DNA from: GCA-002050365 sp964237235
GTDB taxonomy: Bacteria; Acidobacteriota; Blastocatellia; Pyrinomonadales; Pyrinomonadaceae
Reading direction: 5' to 3'
DNA length: 64,000 nt
Assembly: GCA_964237235.1 (NCBI GenBank)
Contig: CAXSGY010000015.1
Location: 69,291-133,290 of the forward strand
Shown here: piece after piece, positions 16,607 to 25,175 of the stretch
How the letters are laid out: each line of letters opens with the position of its first letter
Numbering within the stretch: position 1 is the first letter of the stretch
Translations under genes and position numbers: made by a program
The notes under the pieces: model-generated
What the model saw: the letters and a program-made list of their open reading frames with translations, nothing else
What the model was told of the DNA's origin: nothing
Database searches by the model: none

Positions 16607-18202
16607 CTAACTTCGATAAATCCGGTAATCAAGCTCGGCGAAAATATTATCGCGCCATTCGATTTCTTTGAGAATCGCTTCGTCAATCGAATCGTTTTCC
16701 AACATTTTCGCCAGCAAATCGAAGCGGTGAATGTGCATTTTGAAGCGGTTGGAAGAATATTGGACGGTCGTTCCCTGATAAATCTGAAACGCCCAATCGC
16801 TCGATTGCGCGAGCAGAAGTTCGCGCGCTGACTGATTCAGAACGCGGCGTTCCAAATCGTTCGGCGCGTGATATTTGTTCGCCAGTTCGGTCATTTTGCG
16901 TTCCGCGTCGTGTTGGTATGGATACATCCACGCGTTGCCTTCGTTGAGCCAAACTTTGTAATAGCCGTTTTCGCCCCAGCTCGAAGCCGACGGCTGCTGA
17001 ATTTGAATCGGAATCTGCGCGTCGAGAAAATCGCCGGGCGTGATCGGCGCGATTAAATCTTTTTTATAATGCAATTCGCGGAACAGAAAATCAATAAACT
17101 GCGGACCTTCAAACCACCAATGACCGTAAAGCTCCGCGTCATACGGCGCGTTGACGAGCGGCGGATGTCCTTCAAAGGTTTCGCGCAGCTTGTAGGCTTG
17201 ACGGATACGCTTGCCGACGAAATCCGTCGCGTCTCTGGCGACCTGCTCGCGCGCCCAGTTCGGCACATACGCTTCCTTTTCGCCGCTGGAGATGCCGCGA
17301 CCGGAAATGCGGTAGTATTTCAAACCGAGATGCCGCCGCGCCTGGTCTTTGTGCAGGTGCGGGCTTAAATATTCGAGCGGCAAATCCCAACCGACATCGC
17401 GATAAAATTCGCGGTAAACCGGGTTGCCCGGATAACCGACTTGATCGCTCCAAACCTGCTCGCTCGTTTCGACATCGCGGGCGAAAACGCCGACCCCGTT
17501 CCGGCACATCACGGGCGCGTGGATGCCGTAGCGCGGGCGCGGCTCGCCGTAGAGAATCGCGTGCGAATCGCCGATAAAATATTCGATGCCCGCGTCTTTC
17601 AAAAGATTTTCGATGCCCGGTTCATACGCGCATTCGGGCAGCCAGATGCCGCGCGGGTGGCGATTAAAATGTTTTTTGTAATTGCTGACGGCGATTTCGA
17701 TCTGGGCGCGTCGCGCTTCGACGGTTGAAATCAGCGGCAAAAAACCGTGCGTCGCGCCGCAGGTGATAATTTCCAGAACGCCTTCTTCCTGTAATTCGCG
17801 GAAAGCGTTGATTAAATTGCGCTGATATTTATTGTTCCAAAGATTGAGCGACGAGCCGAGATTGTCAACATACATTTTCACCGCGTCGTAAAATTGCGGC
17901 TCTTCGCGGCGGACCCGTTCCAATTCTTTTTTCGATAATTCAAAAAGATTTTCGAGGTGGCGCGTGTAGCGTTCCTGCAACAATTTATCAGCCAGCATTT
18001 CGCACAAAGGCGGCGAGACGTTCATCGCCAGACGCGGCTGCATTCCCGCTTCGTGCAGATTTTGAAAAATAAAAATCAGCGGTAGATAAACTTCCGTGAT
18101 CGCTTCGTAAAACCAATCTTCTTCGAGAAATTCCGGGTATTCGGGATGCCGCACGAACGGCAGGTGCGCGTGTAAAATTAAGCTGAAATATCCAATCGGC
18201 AT
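16607..18202 (-). CDS. GH57 1,4-alpha-glucan branching enzyme
   Basis: 531 residues of glycoside hydrolase family 57 with the DUF1957-type C-terminus. It starts GYFSLILHAHLPFVRHPEYP, the first conserved GH57 motif (HAHLPF). The catalytic nucleophile is Glu190 in GIWLPECAYEPG and the acid/base Asp355 in NAPYDAELYGHWWFEGP. This subfamily makes alpha-1,6 branches in glycogen-like glucans in the cytoplasm. The gene upstream on the same strand encodes a DUF4912 protein, a common partner of this enzyme. No glycogen synthase or GlgC lies in the window. Alternative: a 4-alpha-glucanotransferase of GH57, less likely given the length and the W-rich C-terminus. Confidence 0.9.
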   Translation of the reverse strand: MPIGYFSLILHAHLPFVRHPEYPEFLEEDWFYEAITEVYLPLIFIFQNLHEAGMQPRLAMNVSPPLCEMLADKLLQERYTRHLENLFELSKKELERVRREEPQFYDAVKMYVDNLGSSLNLWNNKYQRNLINAFRELQEEGVLEIITCGATHGFLPLISTVEARRAQIEIAVSNYKKHFNRHPRGIWLPECAYEPGIENLLKDAGIEYFIGDSHAILYGEPRPRYGIHAPVMCRNGVGVFARDVETSEQVWSDQVGYPGNPVYREFYRDVGWDLPLEYLSPHLHKDQARRHLGLKYYRISGRGISSGEKEAYVPNWAREQVARDATDFVGKRIRQAYKLRETFEGHPPLVNAPYDAELYGHWWFEGPQFIDFLFRELHYKKDLIAPITPGDFLDAQIPIQIQQPSASSWGENGYYKVWLNEGNAWMYPYQHDAERKMTELANKYHAPNDLERRVLNQSARELLLAQSSDWAFQIYQGTTVQYSSNRFKMHIHRFDLLAKMLENDSIDEAILKEIEWRDNIFAELDYRIYRS

Positions 18203-18276
18203 AAAGGTTTGAAACGTTGGAAAAATTTAACCACAGATTAACACAAATAAATGCGGATAAGGCAAAAAAAAATCGA

Positions 18277-18320
18277 AAAAGCCGCCGGTCGCAAAAATGT
18301 TTTTTCGACCGGCGGCTTTT
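18277..18320. terminator. Strong hairpin terminator between DUF4912 and GH57 genes
   Basis: AAAAGCCGCCGGTCG (18277-18291) pairs perfectly over 15 bp with 18306-18320 around a 14-nt loop, with A/T tracts at both feet. On the minus strand it lies after the DUF4912 stop, so it should end or attenuate that transcript before the GH57 gene. Confidence 0.8.
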
Positions 18321-18364
18321 GATTTGAAATTTGAATTTGTCTGAAGTTCGATTAACCGAATTTT

Positions 18365-19429
18365 TCAGCGAAGCGAGCTGAGCGGCGCGAATTTCGACGG
18401 CAAAACAGTTGAAAATTTCGGCGCGCGGCGGCGTTTTAAGGAGCGCGGAAAATTAATTAAACTCGCGCCGAAAACCGTCTGCGCGCCGCCGAATTCTTCG
18501 GTTTCTTCAACGTCCGTTTCCTCGCCGGTAAAACCGCCGAAATTTTCGCGCAGCGCGGCTAAAGCCGTCTCCGCATTTAATTTAGCGCGGTGTTTTTCTA
18601 AAAAAACGAAAAGATTCGAACTGATGTGTCCGCGCAACGCTTCGAGCGCGTAACCGGACGCGAGCGCGAGCAGCGCGAAACGAATTTCGCCCGCCGTCGT
18701 CTCGTCGAGTTCATCAATCGGCGCGCCGGTGATTTGCGTAAAGGCATCGCGCGTCGCGCCGTCGGCAGCGTCCGCGTCGTCGCCGGCGAGCGCGACTTCA
18801 AAAGCGTCCTGCGCGAAACCGGAAACGTCGAGAACGCGGGCAAACTGCGCGGCATTGACGGCGAAATATTCCGAATAATCCTGCCGCCAGCTCGGATTTT
18901 TGCGCGGCGTTTCGATTTGATTGGAAAACATCACGCGCACGAACGGACGACTGACAGCATAGAAACCGACTTCGACCTGGTAAACCGCGTCGGCTTCGAC
19001 ATCGAACCACGCCGCGCCTTCGGCTTCAATCGGAAAAATTTGTTCGCGGTCGTTGCGCCGGTTAACCAAGCGCGCGATTAATTGATAATTCGTATTCGCG
19101 CCGAAAACGCGGCTTAAAATTTGAAACGGATTTTGTTTGAAAGACCAGTAAAAATGGATGCGGTTCGGCGACTGCATTTGCAGACGGGCGCGGTTTTCGC
19201 GCTTTAATTCCGGCAGCGTCGGCGCGGATAATAATTTGAAAATCGGGTCTTCCGGTGCGCTTGATTCTTCGATTTCGGCAGACGGCTCGGCGACGACGTG
19301 CGCCGCCGAATATTCGGCTTCGCGCTCGCCGGTGATTTTTTCTTCCGGCGGCGCGTTCAGACTGGAAAGCGGATTCAATTTAAAGTCCGCAAGCGTCAAT
19401 TCATTCGTAATTTCGTCGTTATCCGGCAT
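18365..19429 (-). CDS. DUF4912 domain protein
   Basis: 354 residues. The N-terminal 90 residues are acidic and low-complexity; the middle (about 90-200) contains the DUF4912 core, with NRIHFYWSFKQNPFQ, YQLIARLVNRRND, AAWFDVEADAVYQVEVGFY and PFVRVMFSNQIETPR. The C-terminal part is acidic and helical and ends with a basic tail (SLKRRRAPKFSTVLP). DUF4912 proteins have no proven activity; they are often encoded beside GH57/DUF1957 branching enzymes, as here, so a role in glucan metabolism or binding is inferred. No signal peptide is visible. The strong hairpin downstream separates it from the GH57 gene. Confidence 0.75.
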   Translation of the reverse strand: MPDNDEITNELTLADFKLNPLSSLNAPPEEKITGEREAEYSAAHVVAEPSAEIEESSAPEDPIFKLLSAPTLPELKRENRARLQMQSPNRIHFYWSFKQNPFQILSRVFGANTNYQLIARLVNRRNDREQIFPIEAEGAAWFDVEADAVYQVEVGFYAVSRPFVRVMFSNQIETPRKNPSWRQDYSEYFAVNAAQFARVLDVSGFAQDAFEVALAGDDADAADGATRDAFTQITGAPIDELDETTAGEIRFALLALASGYALEALRGHISSNLFVFLEKHRAKLNAETALAALRENFGGFTGEETDVEETEEFGGAQTVFGASLINFPRSLKRRRAPKFSTVLPSKFAPLSSLR

Positions 19430-19524
19430 AAATTTAAAAATTTCGGTTGAATTGAAAGATTATGCGGATTTTTACAGTAAGAAACAAGGGCGAGGCGAAT
19501 TTTAGTCAGGCGAATTAAAAGCCT

Positions 19525-20328
19525 TTATTCGGTCTTCGCCTGATTTTTAGCGGAAGCATCGGTTAATTTTTTGAGCTTGACTTCGAATCTGCCGATGTTC
19601 AGATTGACTTGCGAACGAATCGGAATGCGGCGTTCGTCGTCGGTAATCCAGAGCGTCATTTCGCCCTCCTGGTCAATCAGACGGTTCGCGCCGAACAATT
19701 CCGGCACGACGCGGAAACACCAATTTCGTCCGAGAACGGATTTTTGCTGTTCGCGGGCGACGACGCGCACCGGAACTTTATAAACAAGCCCCGAATCGCT
19801 GACGTTTAGCTCGAAGGTTTTTCCGACTTCGAGCGGCAAACGCCGCAGAGTGTAAATCGCCGTCACCAAATCCTGCATATCGCTCTTGATCGGCGAAGCG
19901 ATCTGGCGCGGCGGACGCGCCGCGTCGTTCGGATCGGTTTCGATGTAAATGACCTTTTTTTCCTTGTAATCGAACAACGCTTCGGATTCGCGGACGCGGT
20001 CGCCCTGTTCGTCGCGCTTAACGGTGCGTTTGATCGAAAGATTCGCGCCGTCAACGGTTGATTCAAATTTCTGCGCGTATTTTTTGCCGAATAACTTTAA
20101 AAGACTGCCTTTGGTCGCCGCGTCGGATTTGATCAAATAATCGAGATTGTCGGGCGTGCGTTCGACCGTAAAATTCAAGTCGGCGACGGCGATGCCTTTG
20201 ATAATTTTGCTGAATTTCGCTTCGTAAGTTAAACTTTCGCCCGCGTTGTAAGAAGCGGTTTGCGCCGAAACCGCTGCGGCGCACAGAGCGAGAACGAACA
20301 GAAACGAGCAGAAAATTTTTTTCAGCAT
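19525..20328 (-). CDS. DUF3108 periplasmic protein
   Basis: 267 residues from ATG 20328 (a TTG five codons upstream is possible). A signal peptide (MLKKIFCSFLFVLALCAAAVSA) is followed by a beta-rich domain typical of DUF3108: YNAGESLTYEAKFSKIIKGI, LKLFGKKYAQKFESTVDG, PIKSDMQDLVTAIYTLR and a C-terminal EGEMTLWITDDERRIPIRSQ. Family members are periplasmic or lipid-envelope associated proteins of unknown activity. It follows the ICMT-like methyltransferase gene on the same strand by about 20 bp, so the two are probably co-transcribed. Confidence 0.82.
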   Translation of the reverse strand: MLKKIFCSFLFVLALCAAAVSAQTASYNAGESLTYEAKFSKIIKGIAVADLNFTVERTPDNLDYLIKSDAATKGSLLKLFGKKYAQKFESTVDGANLSIKRTVKRDEQGDRVRESEALFDYKEKKVIYIETDPNDAARPPRQIASPIKSDMQDLVTAIYTLRRLPLEVGKTFELNVSDSGLVYKVPVRVVAREQQKSVLGRNWCFRVVPELFGANRLIDQEGEMTLWITDDERRIPIRSQVNLNIGRFEVKLKKLTDASAKNQAKTE

Positions 20329-20346
20329 AATTTTATCTTTCAAGTT

Positions 20347-20895
20347 TTATTTTATGAAAACAGCTTTAATCAGCAAAATTGACCACGCGAAAATTAAACC
20401 CAAAGCCGCTTGATATTCACGATAACGCAAGTATAAATCAAAATCGAATCGAACGGCGGATTTTTCGCCTTTCGTTAATCGCGGGAAAAAAAGCGGAACT
20501 CGTTTCGCGTATTCCCGGTAATCATCGCCGAAAATTTCAATCAATTCACCGGCTTCGACGCGCATCACGGGCAGATAGATGCCCAAAAATAACGCGACGA
20601 AAATCAGCGCGAGCCACCAAACGCCCGCCGCCACCGTAAAGCCGAAACCCAAAACGAAACTGCCCAGATAAAGCGGGTTGCGCGTGTAGGCGTAAGGACC
20701 GGAAACGGCGAGCGTCTTGTTTTTGCGAATATGTCCGGAAGCCCAGGCGCGAATTAGAAGCCCGAGGACGGCAACCGCGCCGCCGATTAAAAGCGTCGTC
20801 ATTTCCGGTCGGGCGAAAATTAGAAAAATTGCCGCGAGTAGAAATCCGAGCGGCACGCGAAAGCGTTGTATCAATGTCGCTTTTTCTCTTGCCAT
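20347..20895 (-). CDS. Isoprenylcysteine carboxyl methyltransferase-like membrane protein
   Basis: 182 residues, mostly membrane helices (PLGFLLAAIFLIFARP, LIGGAVAVLGLLIRAW, LALIFVALFLGIYLPV). The motif GPYAYTRNPLYLGSFVLGFG is the hallmark SAM-binding region of ICMT/phospholipid methyltransferase-like proteins (methyltransf_PEMT/ICMT). The substrate in bacteria of this type is unknown. The gene starts immediately next to the stop of the DNA methylase gene (20896) and is followed closely by DUF3108, so the three probably form one operon, although the functions do not obviously connect. Confidence 0.82.
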   Translation of the reverse strand: MAREKATLIQRFRVPLGFLLAAIFLIFARPEMTTLLIGGAVAVLGLLIRAWASGHIRKNKTLAVSGPYAYTRNPLYLGSFVLGFGFTVAAGVWWLALIFVALFLGIYLPVMRVEAGELIEIFGDDYREYAKRVPLFFPRLTKGEKSAVRFDFDLYLRYREYQAALGLIFAWSILLIKAVFIK

Positions 20896-22017
20896 TTATT
20901 TTTCGATCAAAAACAAAAATTCCTGATTGCTTTTTTCATTTTCCCGCGTCCATTCGTTCGTCCAACGCATCGTCGCCATCACGTTTTTGCGATAATCAAT
21001 TTTCACGAATTCCCGAATTTTCCCCGTCCTTAAAATAGTTTCATAAAGCTGTTCGAGCGTTGCGCGTCCGCCGGAATTGTAAGACAAAACGACGTGCGCG
21101 GCGTTTGTTTCATCAATCAATTTTTCAATTGCTTCGACTGCCATAAATTTGCCCGAAGCGGCGCGGCGAAATTCTTCAAAAATAGAACCGGCAACCGCAT
21201 CAGTCGAATCGGCGCGGCGTTTGGCTTTGCCGAAAACCGCCGGTTTATCGTTCAAAACTACGGTCGTCCACAGATGATAATACGCCGCGTAACGCACGCG
21301 CGACGGCGGCATTTTTTCGTTGTTCGAGCCGTATGGCGGATCGAAATATGCCAAATCCGCTTCGACGTTTTTGACCGTTTCAAAAACGTCGCCGCTGTAA
21401 ACTTCGTGTTCTTTTTTCGTCGAAAAAAGTCGCGGAACTTTTAACTGCAAAAGATTAAACGAGCGCGGCGACCATTCGCTCAAATACGACGAAAAATGTC
21501 CGAGCGTGCTGTCAACTTTATCGAGAGCCAGAATCAAGCTCGTCAAAACGACGGCTTTTTCGATTTCATCGAGATTCAAATTGTCAATTTCGTCGCGGAT
21601 CGCGTCGAGCCGGCGCGTGTTACGAATTTGCCAGGGCTTTTTAAAACCGTCAATTTCGGCCGAATTTTTCGCGTCGGGCGAGCCGCCGTAATTCATTGTA
21701 AACCAGCCGTCTTTTGCAGGCAGATTATTTAAATAATCAATGATTTCCCGGTAAAACTTCGCGTCCCTTTTGTTCTTCAAATAACACAAATTAAAAGTTT
21801 TTGACCAGACGGCGCGGTCGTTCGAGAAAACCCGGCAGCCGGTTTGCGCGAAGGCTTGCGAAACGCGCGTCGTTCCGGCGAATCCGTCGAAAACGGTTTG
21901 CGGCTGCGCTTTTCCGGCGAGCCGCAAAATATACGGCAGAAGTTTCAATTTTGAACCGGCGTATTTAATGCCTTCGGTCGGCGGACAAAACAGCTTTTCG
22001 GACGCGGCGCAAGTCAT
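20896..22017 (-). CDS. D12-class DNA adenine-N6 methyltransferase, no restriction partner
   Basis: 373 residues. The D12 (Dam-like) signatures are in order: N-terminal KYAGSKLKLLPYI, motif I FDGFAGTTRVSQAF with downstream CRVFSNDRAVWS, and the catalytic motif IV YFDPPYG near residue 226. The C-terminal part (AHVVLSYNSGGRATLEQLYE) is the usual motif VI-VIII region. It transfers a methyl group from SAM to adenine N6 in a specific DNA site, which cannot be read from sequence. No endonuclease or specificity gene lies nearby, so it looks like an orphan methylase (regulation or protection). It is directly followed by the ICMT-like gene with no gap. Confidence 0.85.
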   Translation of the reverse strand: MTCAASEKLFCPPTEGIKYAGSKLKLLPYILRLAGKAQPQTVFDGFAGTTRVSQAFAQTGCRVFSNDRAVWSKTFNLCYLKNKRDAKFYREIIDYLNNLPAKDGWFTMNYGGSPDAKNSAEIDGFKKPWQIRNTRRLDAIRDEIDNLNLDEIEKAVVLTSLILALDKVDSTLGHFSSYLSEWSPRSFNLLQLKVPRLFSTKKEHEVYSGDVFETVKNVEADLAYFDPPYGSNNEKMPPSRVRYAAYYHLWTTVVLNDKPAVFGKAKRRADSTDAVAGSIFEEFRRAASGKFMAVEAIEKLIDETNAAHVVLSYNSGGRATLEQLYETILRTGKIREFVKIDYRKNVMATMRWTNEWTRENEKSNQEFLFLIEK

Positions 22018-22060
22018 TTTTTATTTCAGCTAAATCGTAAGAATCTACCTTAAAACTAGA

Positions 22061-22166
22061 ATTATTTGTCTACGAAACACACGAAAAATACGAATAAAGG
22101 GCTAAATTGTGAATGATTTGATTTTAAATTTTCGTTTCTTTCGTGTGTTTCGTAGGCAAAAATAAT
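22061..22166. repeat. Imperfect inverted repeat, GCCxACGAAAxACAC word family
   Basis: Left arm 22061-22094 (ATTATTTGTCTACGAAACAC at its outer end) pairs with right arm 22131-22166. The right arm ends two bases before the GT9 stop codon. It lies between two minus-strand genes and shares its word with the elements at 6565 and 53674. Confidence 0.75.
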
Positions 22167-22168
22167 TC

Positions 22169-23206
22169 TCAAACCGATTTTAATCTTTTTCGCGTCGCGC
22201 CCAAAACCGTTTCGACCGTGATGTCCATACAAATCCATTTATCGCACGTTCGCCGATGACAGTTGACGCGGCAGCTTATATCGGTTCGCTCGACGCAGAT
22301 GTCGAGCGGATTCGGGCTGCCGTTACGCCGCCATTCGGTCGGACCGAAGATGCCGACAATCGGCGTGCCTGCCGCCGCCGCCAGATGCATCGGCGCGGTG
22401 TCACCGCCGATGTAAATTCGCGCTTGTTTCGCCAGTTCGTAAAAACCCTTCAAACCCGGTTGGGCGAGAATAACTTTTCCCGAACGGCTGTTTTGCAGAA
22501 CCTTTCGGGCAAGCTCGATTTCGTTCGGCGCGGTTGTAATAATCGAAACCAATTGCTCTTCTTCCCAGAGTTTATCGGCAAGCGCGCCGAAGCGTTCCGC
22601 GCTCCATTGTTTCGTCGTCCAGCTCGTCGCCGGATTGAGAATAGCAAACGGATCGCCGTTTGTTTGTTGGATAATGTCTGCGGCTTCGGCGCGGTGTTTC
22701 GCGTCGGTGTAAATCGGGAATTCAAAATCATTTTCCGGCACGGAAATATCGAGCGCGTGTTTGACGAAATCGAGATTTTTAACGTAGATACTTGTTTCCT
22801 CGGCGACCGATACGCGGTCGGTCAGAAGAAAACGGCTCGCCGGTTCGCGCAGATTTTGCTTGGAAAATCCGTAACGCCGCTTCGTGCGGGCGAGCTTGGC
22901 GATGGAAGCCGATTTGAGCAGCCCTTGAAAATCGAGCGCGACATCGTATTTCCCCTTTCGCAGGGCGCGCAGCTGACGACGCGCGTCGGGCAGAATCTCG
23001 CCGATGATTTTGCCGCGCCGCAGGGAGCGCGTGTCAATCTCGATTAAATTATCAATCAATTCGTTGCCGCGCAAAATTTCCGCCGCGTTTTTTTCGACCG
23101 CCCAGGAAATTTCCGCCGACGGCAACGCGCGCTTGATGGCGGCGAGCGCGGGCAGTGTGTGAACGATGTCGCCGATGCTGCTGAGTTTGATAATCAGTAT
23201 ATTCAC
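22169..23206 (-). CDS. GT9 family glycosyltransferase (heptosyltransferase-like)
   Basis: 345 residues from a GTG start (MNILIIKLSSIGDIVHTLPA), the typical N-terminus of lipopolysaccharide heptosyltransferases (WaaC/WaaF, GT9). The second Rossmann half has FAILNPATSWTTKQW and the donor-binding motif IGGDTAPMHLAAAAGTPIVGIF..TEW. It transfers heptose or a similar sugar to the LPS core at the inner face of the membrane. The C-terminus carries several Cys and His residues (CRVNCHRRTCDKWIC), as in many heptosyltransferases. No other LPS genes are nearby, so the exact acceptor is open. Confidence 0.88.
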   Translation of the reverse strand: MNILIIKLSSIGDIVHTLPALAAIKRALPSAEISWAVEKNAAEILRGNELIDNLIEIDTRSLRRGKIIGEILPDARRQLRALRKGKYDVALDFQGLLKSASIAKLARTKRRYGFSKQNLREPASRFLLTDRVSVAEETSIYVKNLDFVKHALDISVPENDFEFPIYTDAKHRAEAADIIQQTNGDPFAILNPATSWTTKQWSAERFGALADKLWEEEQLVSIITTAPNEIELARKVLQNSRSGKVILAQPGLKGFYELAKQARIYIGGDTAPMHLAAAAGTPIVGIFGPTEWRRNGSPNPLDICVERTDISCRVNCHRRTCDKWICMDITVETVLGATRKRLKSV

Positions 23207-23402
23207 CGACTTTTATATTAAGACTTTAATCTAATTTCGTGAAATACCGAATTTTCCGTCGGTTTCGGTTGCTGAAATTTACGGGACGAAATATAATCTG
23301 GTAAATTTCCGACGAAATGTTTTATAATCAAGTTTCGGTTTGCGCCGAAACAATTAAAAACCCCATCGTTTTTAACTCCCGAAAATTTTTGTTCTTAAAA
23401 TA

Positions 23403-24335
23403 ATGCAAAAATCAGATTCGCAAATTCGTGATTTGCGTCCCGTGTTGATTTTTTTGAGCGGCGAAATGCTCGCCGCGCCGATTCCGCTCGAGCGCGAAGT
23501 CGTTATTTTAGGGCGCGCGCTCGAAGCCGATATTCGCATCAATGATACGAAAATATCGCGCCGCCACGCTTGTCTCAATACCGTTTCCAACCCGGAAACC
23601 GGCGCGACCGAATACGTTTTGACCAACTTGAGTTCGAGAAACGGCACGCTTCTGAACGGGCAGCCGGTGGTCAGCGAAACTTTGCGAAACGGCGACAAAA
23701 TTATCATCGGCGATTATATCCTGCGCTTTGAAATGCTCGACGAAGTTGACCGCGAATACCAGATGCAGATTCGCCGTCTGCTTTCGCACGACGATTTGAC
23801 CGGGCTTCTTTCGAGCCGTTCGTTTTTCTCGGAGCTGCGCCGCGAAGCCGCCCGCGCTAAAGAAGAGAAACGCTGTTTCTGCGTTTTGATGATGGATATT
23901 GATTTTTTCAAAAGCGTCAACGACACTTACGGGCATCTGACGGGCAGCAAAACCATCGAGGAAATCGGCGCGTGCATCACGGGAAATTTACGCGCGGGCG
24001 ATGTCGCGGCGCGCTTCGGCGGCGATGAATTCGCCGCGTTTCTGCTCGACGCGGAACTCGGTCAAAGCCTGATTGCCGCCGAAAGATTTCGTTCGGAAAT
24101 CGAGAAAACCGCGTTCACTTTTATCCGGCAGGGCAAACCTTCCGGCTCGCATCATATTACGGCGAGCATCGGAATCGCGTGTTTTCCGAACGATTCGCGC
24201 GATCCGATTGAACTGGTCGAAATGGCTGATTCCGCGCTGTATCGCGCCAAACACGAAGGTCGAAACCGCGTCTGCGCTTACAAAGATTTGGAACCCGGAA
24301 AAGCTCAAATCTGCCCGCCGTCGCGCCGCTCCTGA
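23403..24335 (+). CDS. FHA-GGDEF diguanylate cyclase
   Basis: 310 residues, no membrane segment. The N-terminal FHA domain (about 25-115) shows VVILGRALEADIRIND, SRRHACL and SSRNGTLLNG, the phosphothreonine-binding residues. A GGDEF domain (about 135-300) has DDLTGLLSSRSFF, DIDFFKSVNDTYGH and an intact ARFGGDEFAAF active site. RAGD five residues before GGDEF forms an inhibitory I-site (RxxD). It should make c-di-GMP, with activity gated by binding to a phosphorylated partner and limited by product feedback. It lies directly upstream of the pilus/secretion genes on the same strand, so c-di-GMP control of that apparatus is plausible. Confidence 0.9.
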   Translation: MQKSDSQIRDLRPVLIFLSGEMLAAPIPLEREVVILGRALEADIRINDTKISRRHACLNTVSNPETGATEYVLTNLSSRNGTLLNGQPVVSETLRNGDKIIIGDYILRFEMLDEVDREYQMQIRRLLSHDDLTGLLSSRSFFSELRREAARAKEEKRCFCVLMMDIDFFKSVNDTYGHLTGSKTIEEIGACITGNLRAGDVAARFGGDEFAAFLLDAELGQSLIAAERFRSEIEKTAFTFIRQGKPSGSHHITASIGIACFPNDSRDPIELVEMADSALYRAKHEGRNRVCAYKDLEPGKAQICPPSRRS

Positions 24336-24490
24336 ATTTTTGCAACTTTTCAATCAATTTCAACGTGAAAGACGGCGTTAAAGCGCGGCACCGGAAAAGT
24401 TTGCAAATTTTCCCCGAAAAGAGCGCGGACAACAATTCGGACGACAAGAGCAATCTAAGTTTTTTCGTGATAAACTGACCAGACAGTTAA

Positions 24491-24550
24491 GTTCTAAAGT
24501 TTAAGGTTCAAAGTCGGAAACCTTGAACCTTAAATTTTGAACTTTGAACC
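24491..24550. repeat. Heptamer-built inverted repeat, GTTCAAA family
   Basis: Left arm 24491-24513 pairs imperfectly with 24521-24550. Both are made of 7-nt words such as GGTTCAA and TTTGAAC. It lies immediately before the PilN-like gene, and an in-frame TTG inside the arm (24537) would give a false N-terminal extension. It is related to the element between mreC and mreD. Confidence 0.75.
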
Positions 24551-24557
24551 AAATAAA

Positions 24558-25175
24558 GTGATTAACAAACTCAATCTTTCGACCAATCCTTTTCGCAACC
24601 GAACTTTGCCGTATGTATTGACGCTTTTGCTTCTGGCGACTGCCGTCGGCGGCACGGTTCTGGCGTTTGCCAGCCTGAGCGATACGAACAAGCGTAACGA
24701 GCTGGTCAAAACCGAAATCAGCGATATGAACACGCGGCTCCAATCTTTGAAGGACAAAGGCTCGCTCGTGCAGCAACAATTAACGCCCGAACAAAAATCC
24801 TTGCTCGTCGCCGCGCATAAGCTCGTGGCGAATAAAAGTTTCGGCTGGTCGCGCCTGTTCGCCGATCTGGAAGCTAATTTGCCCGGCAGCGTCAGCGTTT
24901 CGCGCGTGACGGTGCAGGATATTTTTAACGACGGCGGCAAAACCAAAGCCGAACTCGAATTTGCCGTTCTCAGCCGCGATTATCAAAGCGTGATGCAGAT
25001 GATCGAAAATATGAATAATTCCGGCATTTTCCAAGCCGAACTGCGCGGGCAGGATTTGCAGAAAACCGACGCGATCACTTTTACGCAATACACTCTGCGC
25101 TTGATTTACACGCCGCGCAACAATTATTCGCCGAATTTACCGGCGGATGTCGCGCAAAAGGGGGAAAAGCAATAA
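24558..25175 (+). CDS. PilN/GspL-like pilus or type II secretion assembly protein
   Basis: About 205 residues from GTG 24558. A TTG at 24537 was rejected because the extra residues lie in a repeat element. The protein starts INKLNLSTNPFRNR, the typical PilN N-terminus with the conserved N-L-x-P motif that contacts PilM, then one membrane helix (YVLTLLLLATAVGGTVLAFA), a coiled region and a periplasmic ferredoxin-like domain (LPGSVSVSRVTVQDIF). Its stop codon overlaps the start of the PilO-like gene (TAATG), indicating translational coupling. Together with the next genes it forms the inner-membrane alignment complex of a type IV pilus or type II secretion system; ATPase, secretin and PilM are not in the window. 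Confidence 0.8.
   Translation: MINKLNLSTNPFRNRTLPYVLTLLLLATAVGGTVLAFASLSDTNKRNELVKTEISDMNTRLQSLKDKGSLVQQQLTPEQKSLLVAAHKLVANKSFGWSRLFADLEANLPGSVSVSRVTVQDIFNDGGKTKAELEFAVLSRDYQSVMQMIENMNNSGIFQAELRGQDLQKTDAITFTQYTLRLIYTPRNNYSPNLPADVAQKGEKQ

Noticed and set aside
22256..23047. Open frame of 263 codons on the plus strand opposite the GT9 gene
   Set aside because: Antisense shadow; the GT9 frame has conserved motifs over its whole length.
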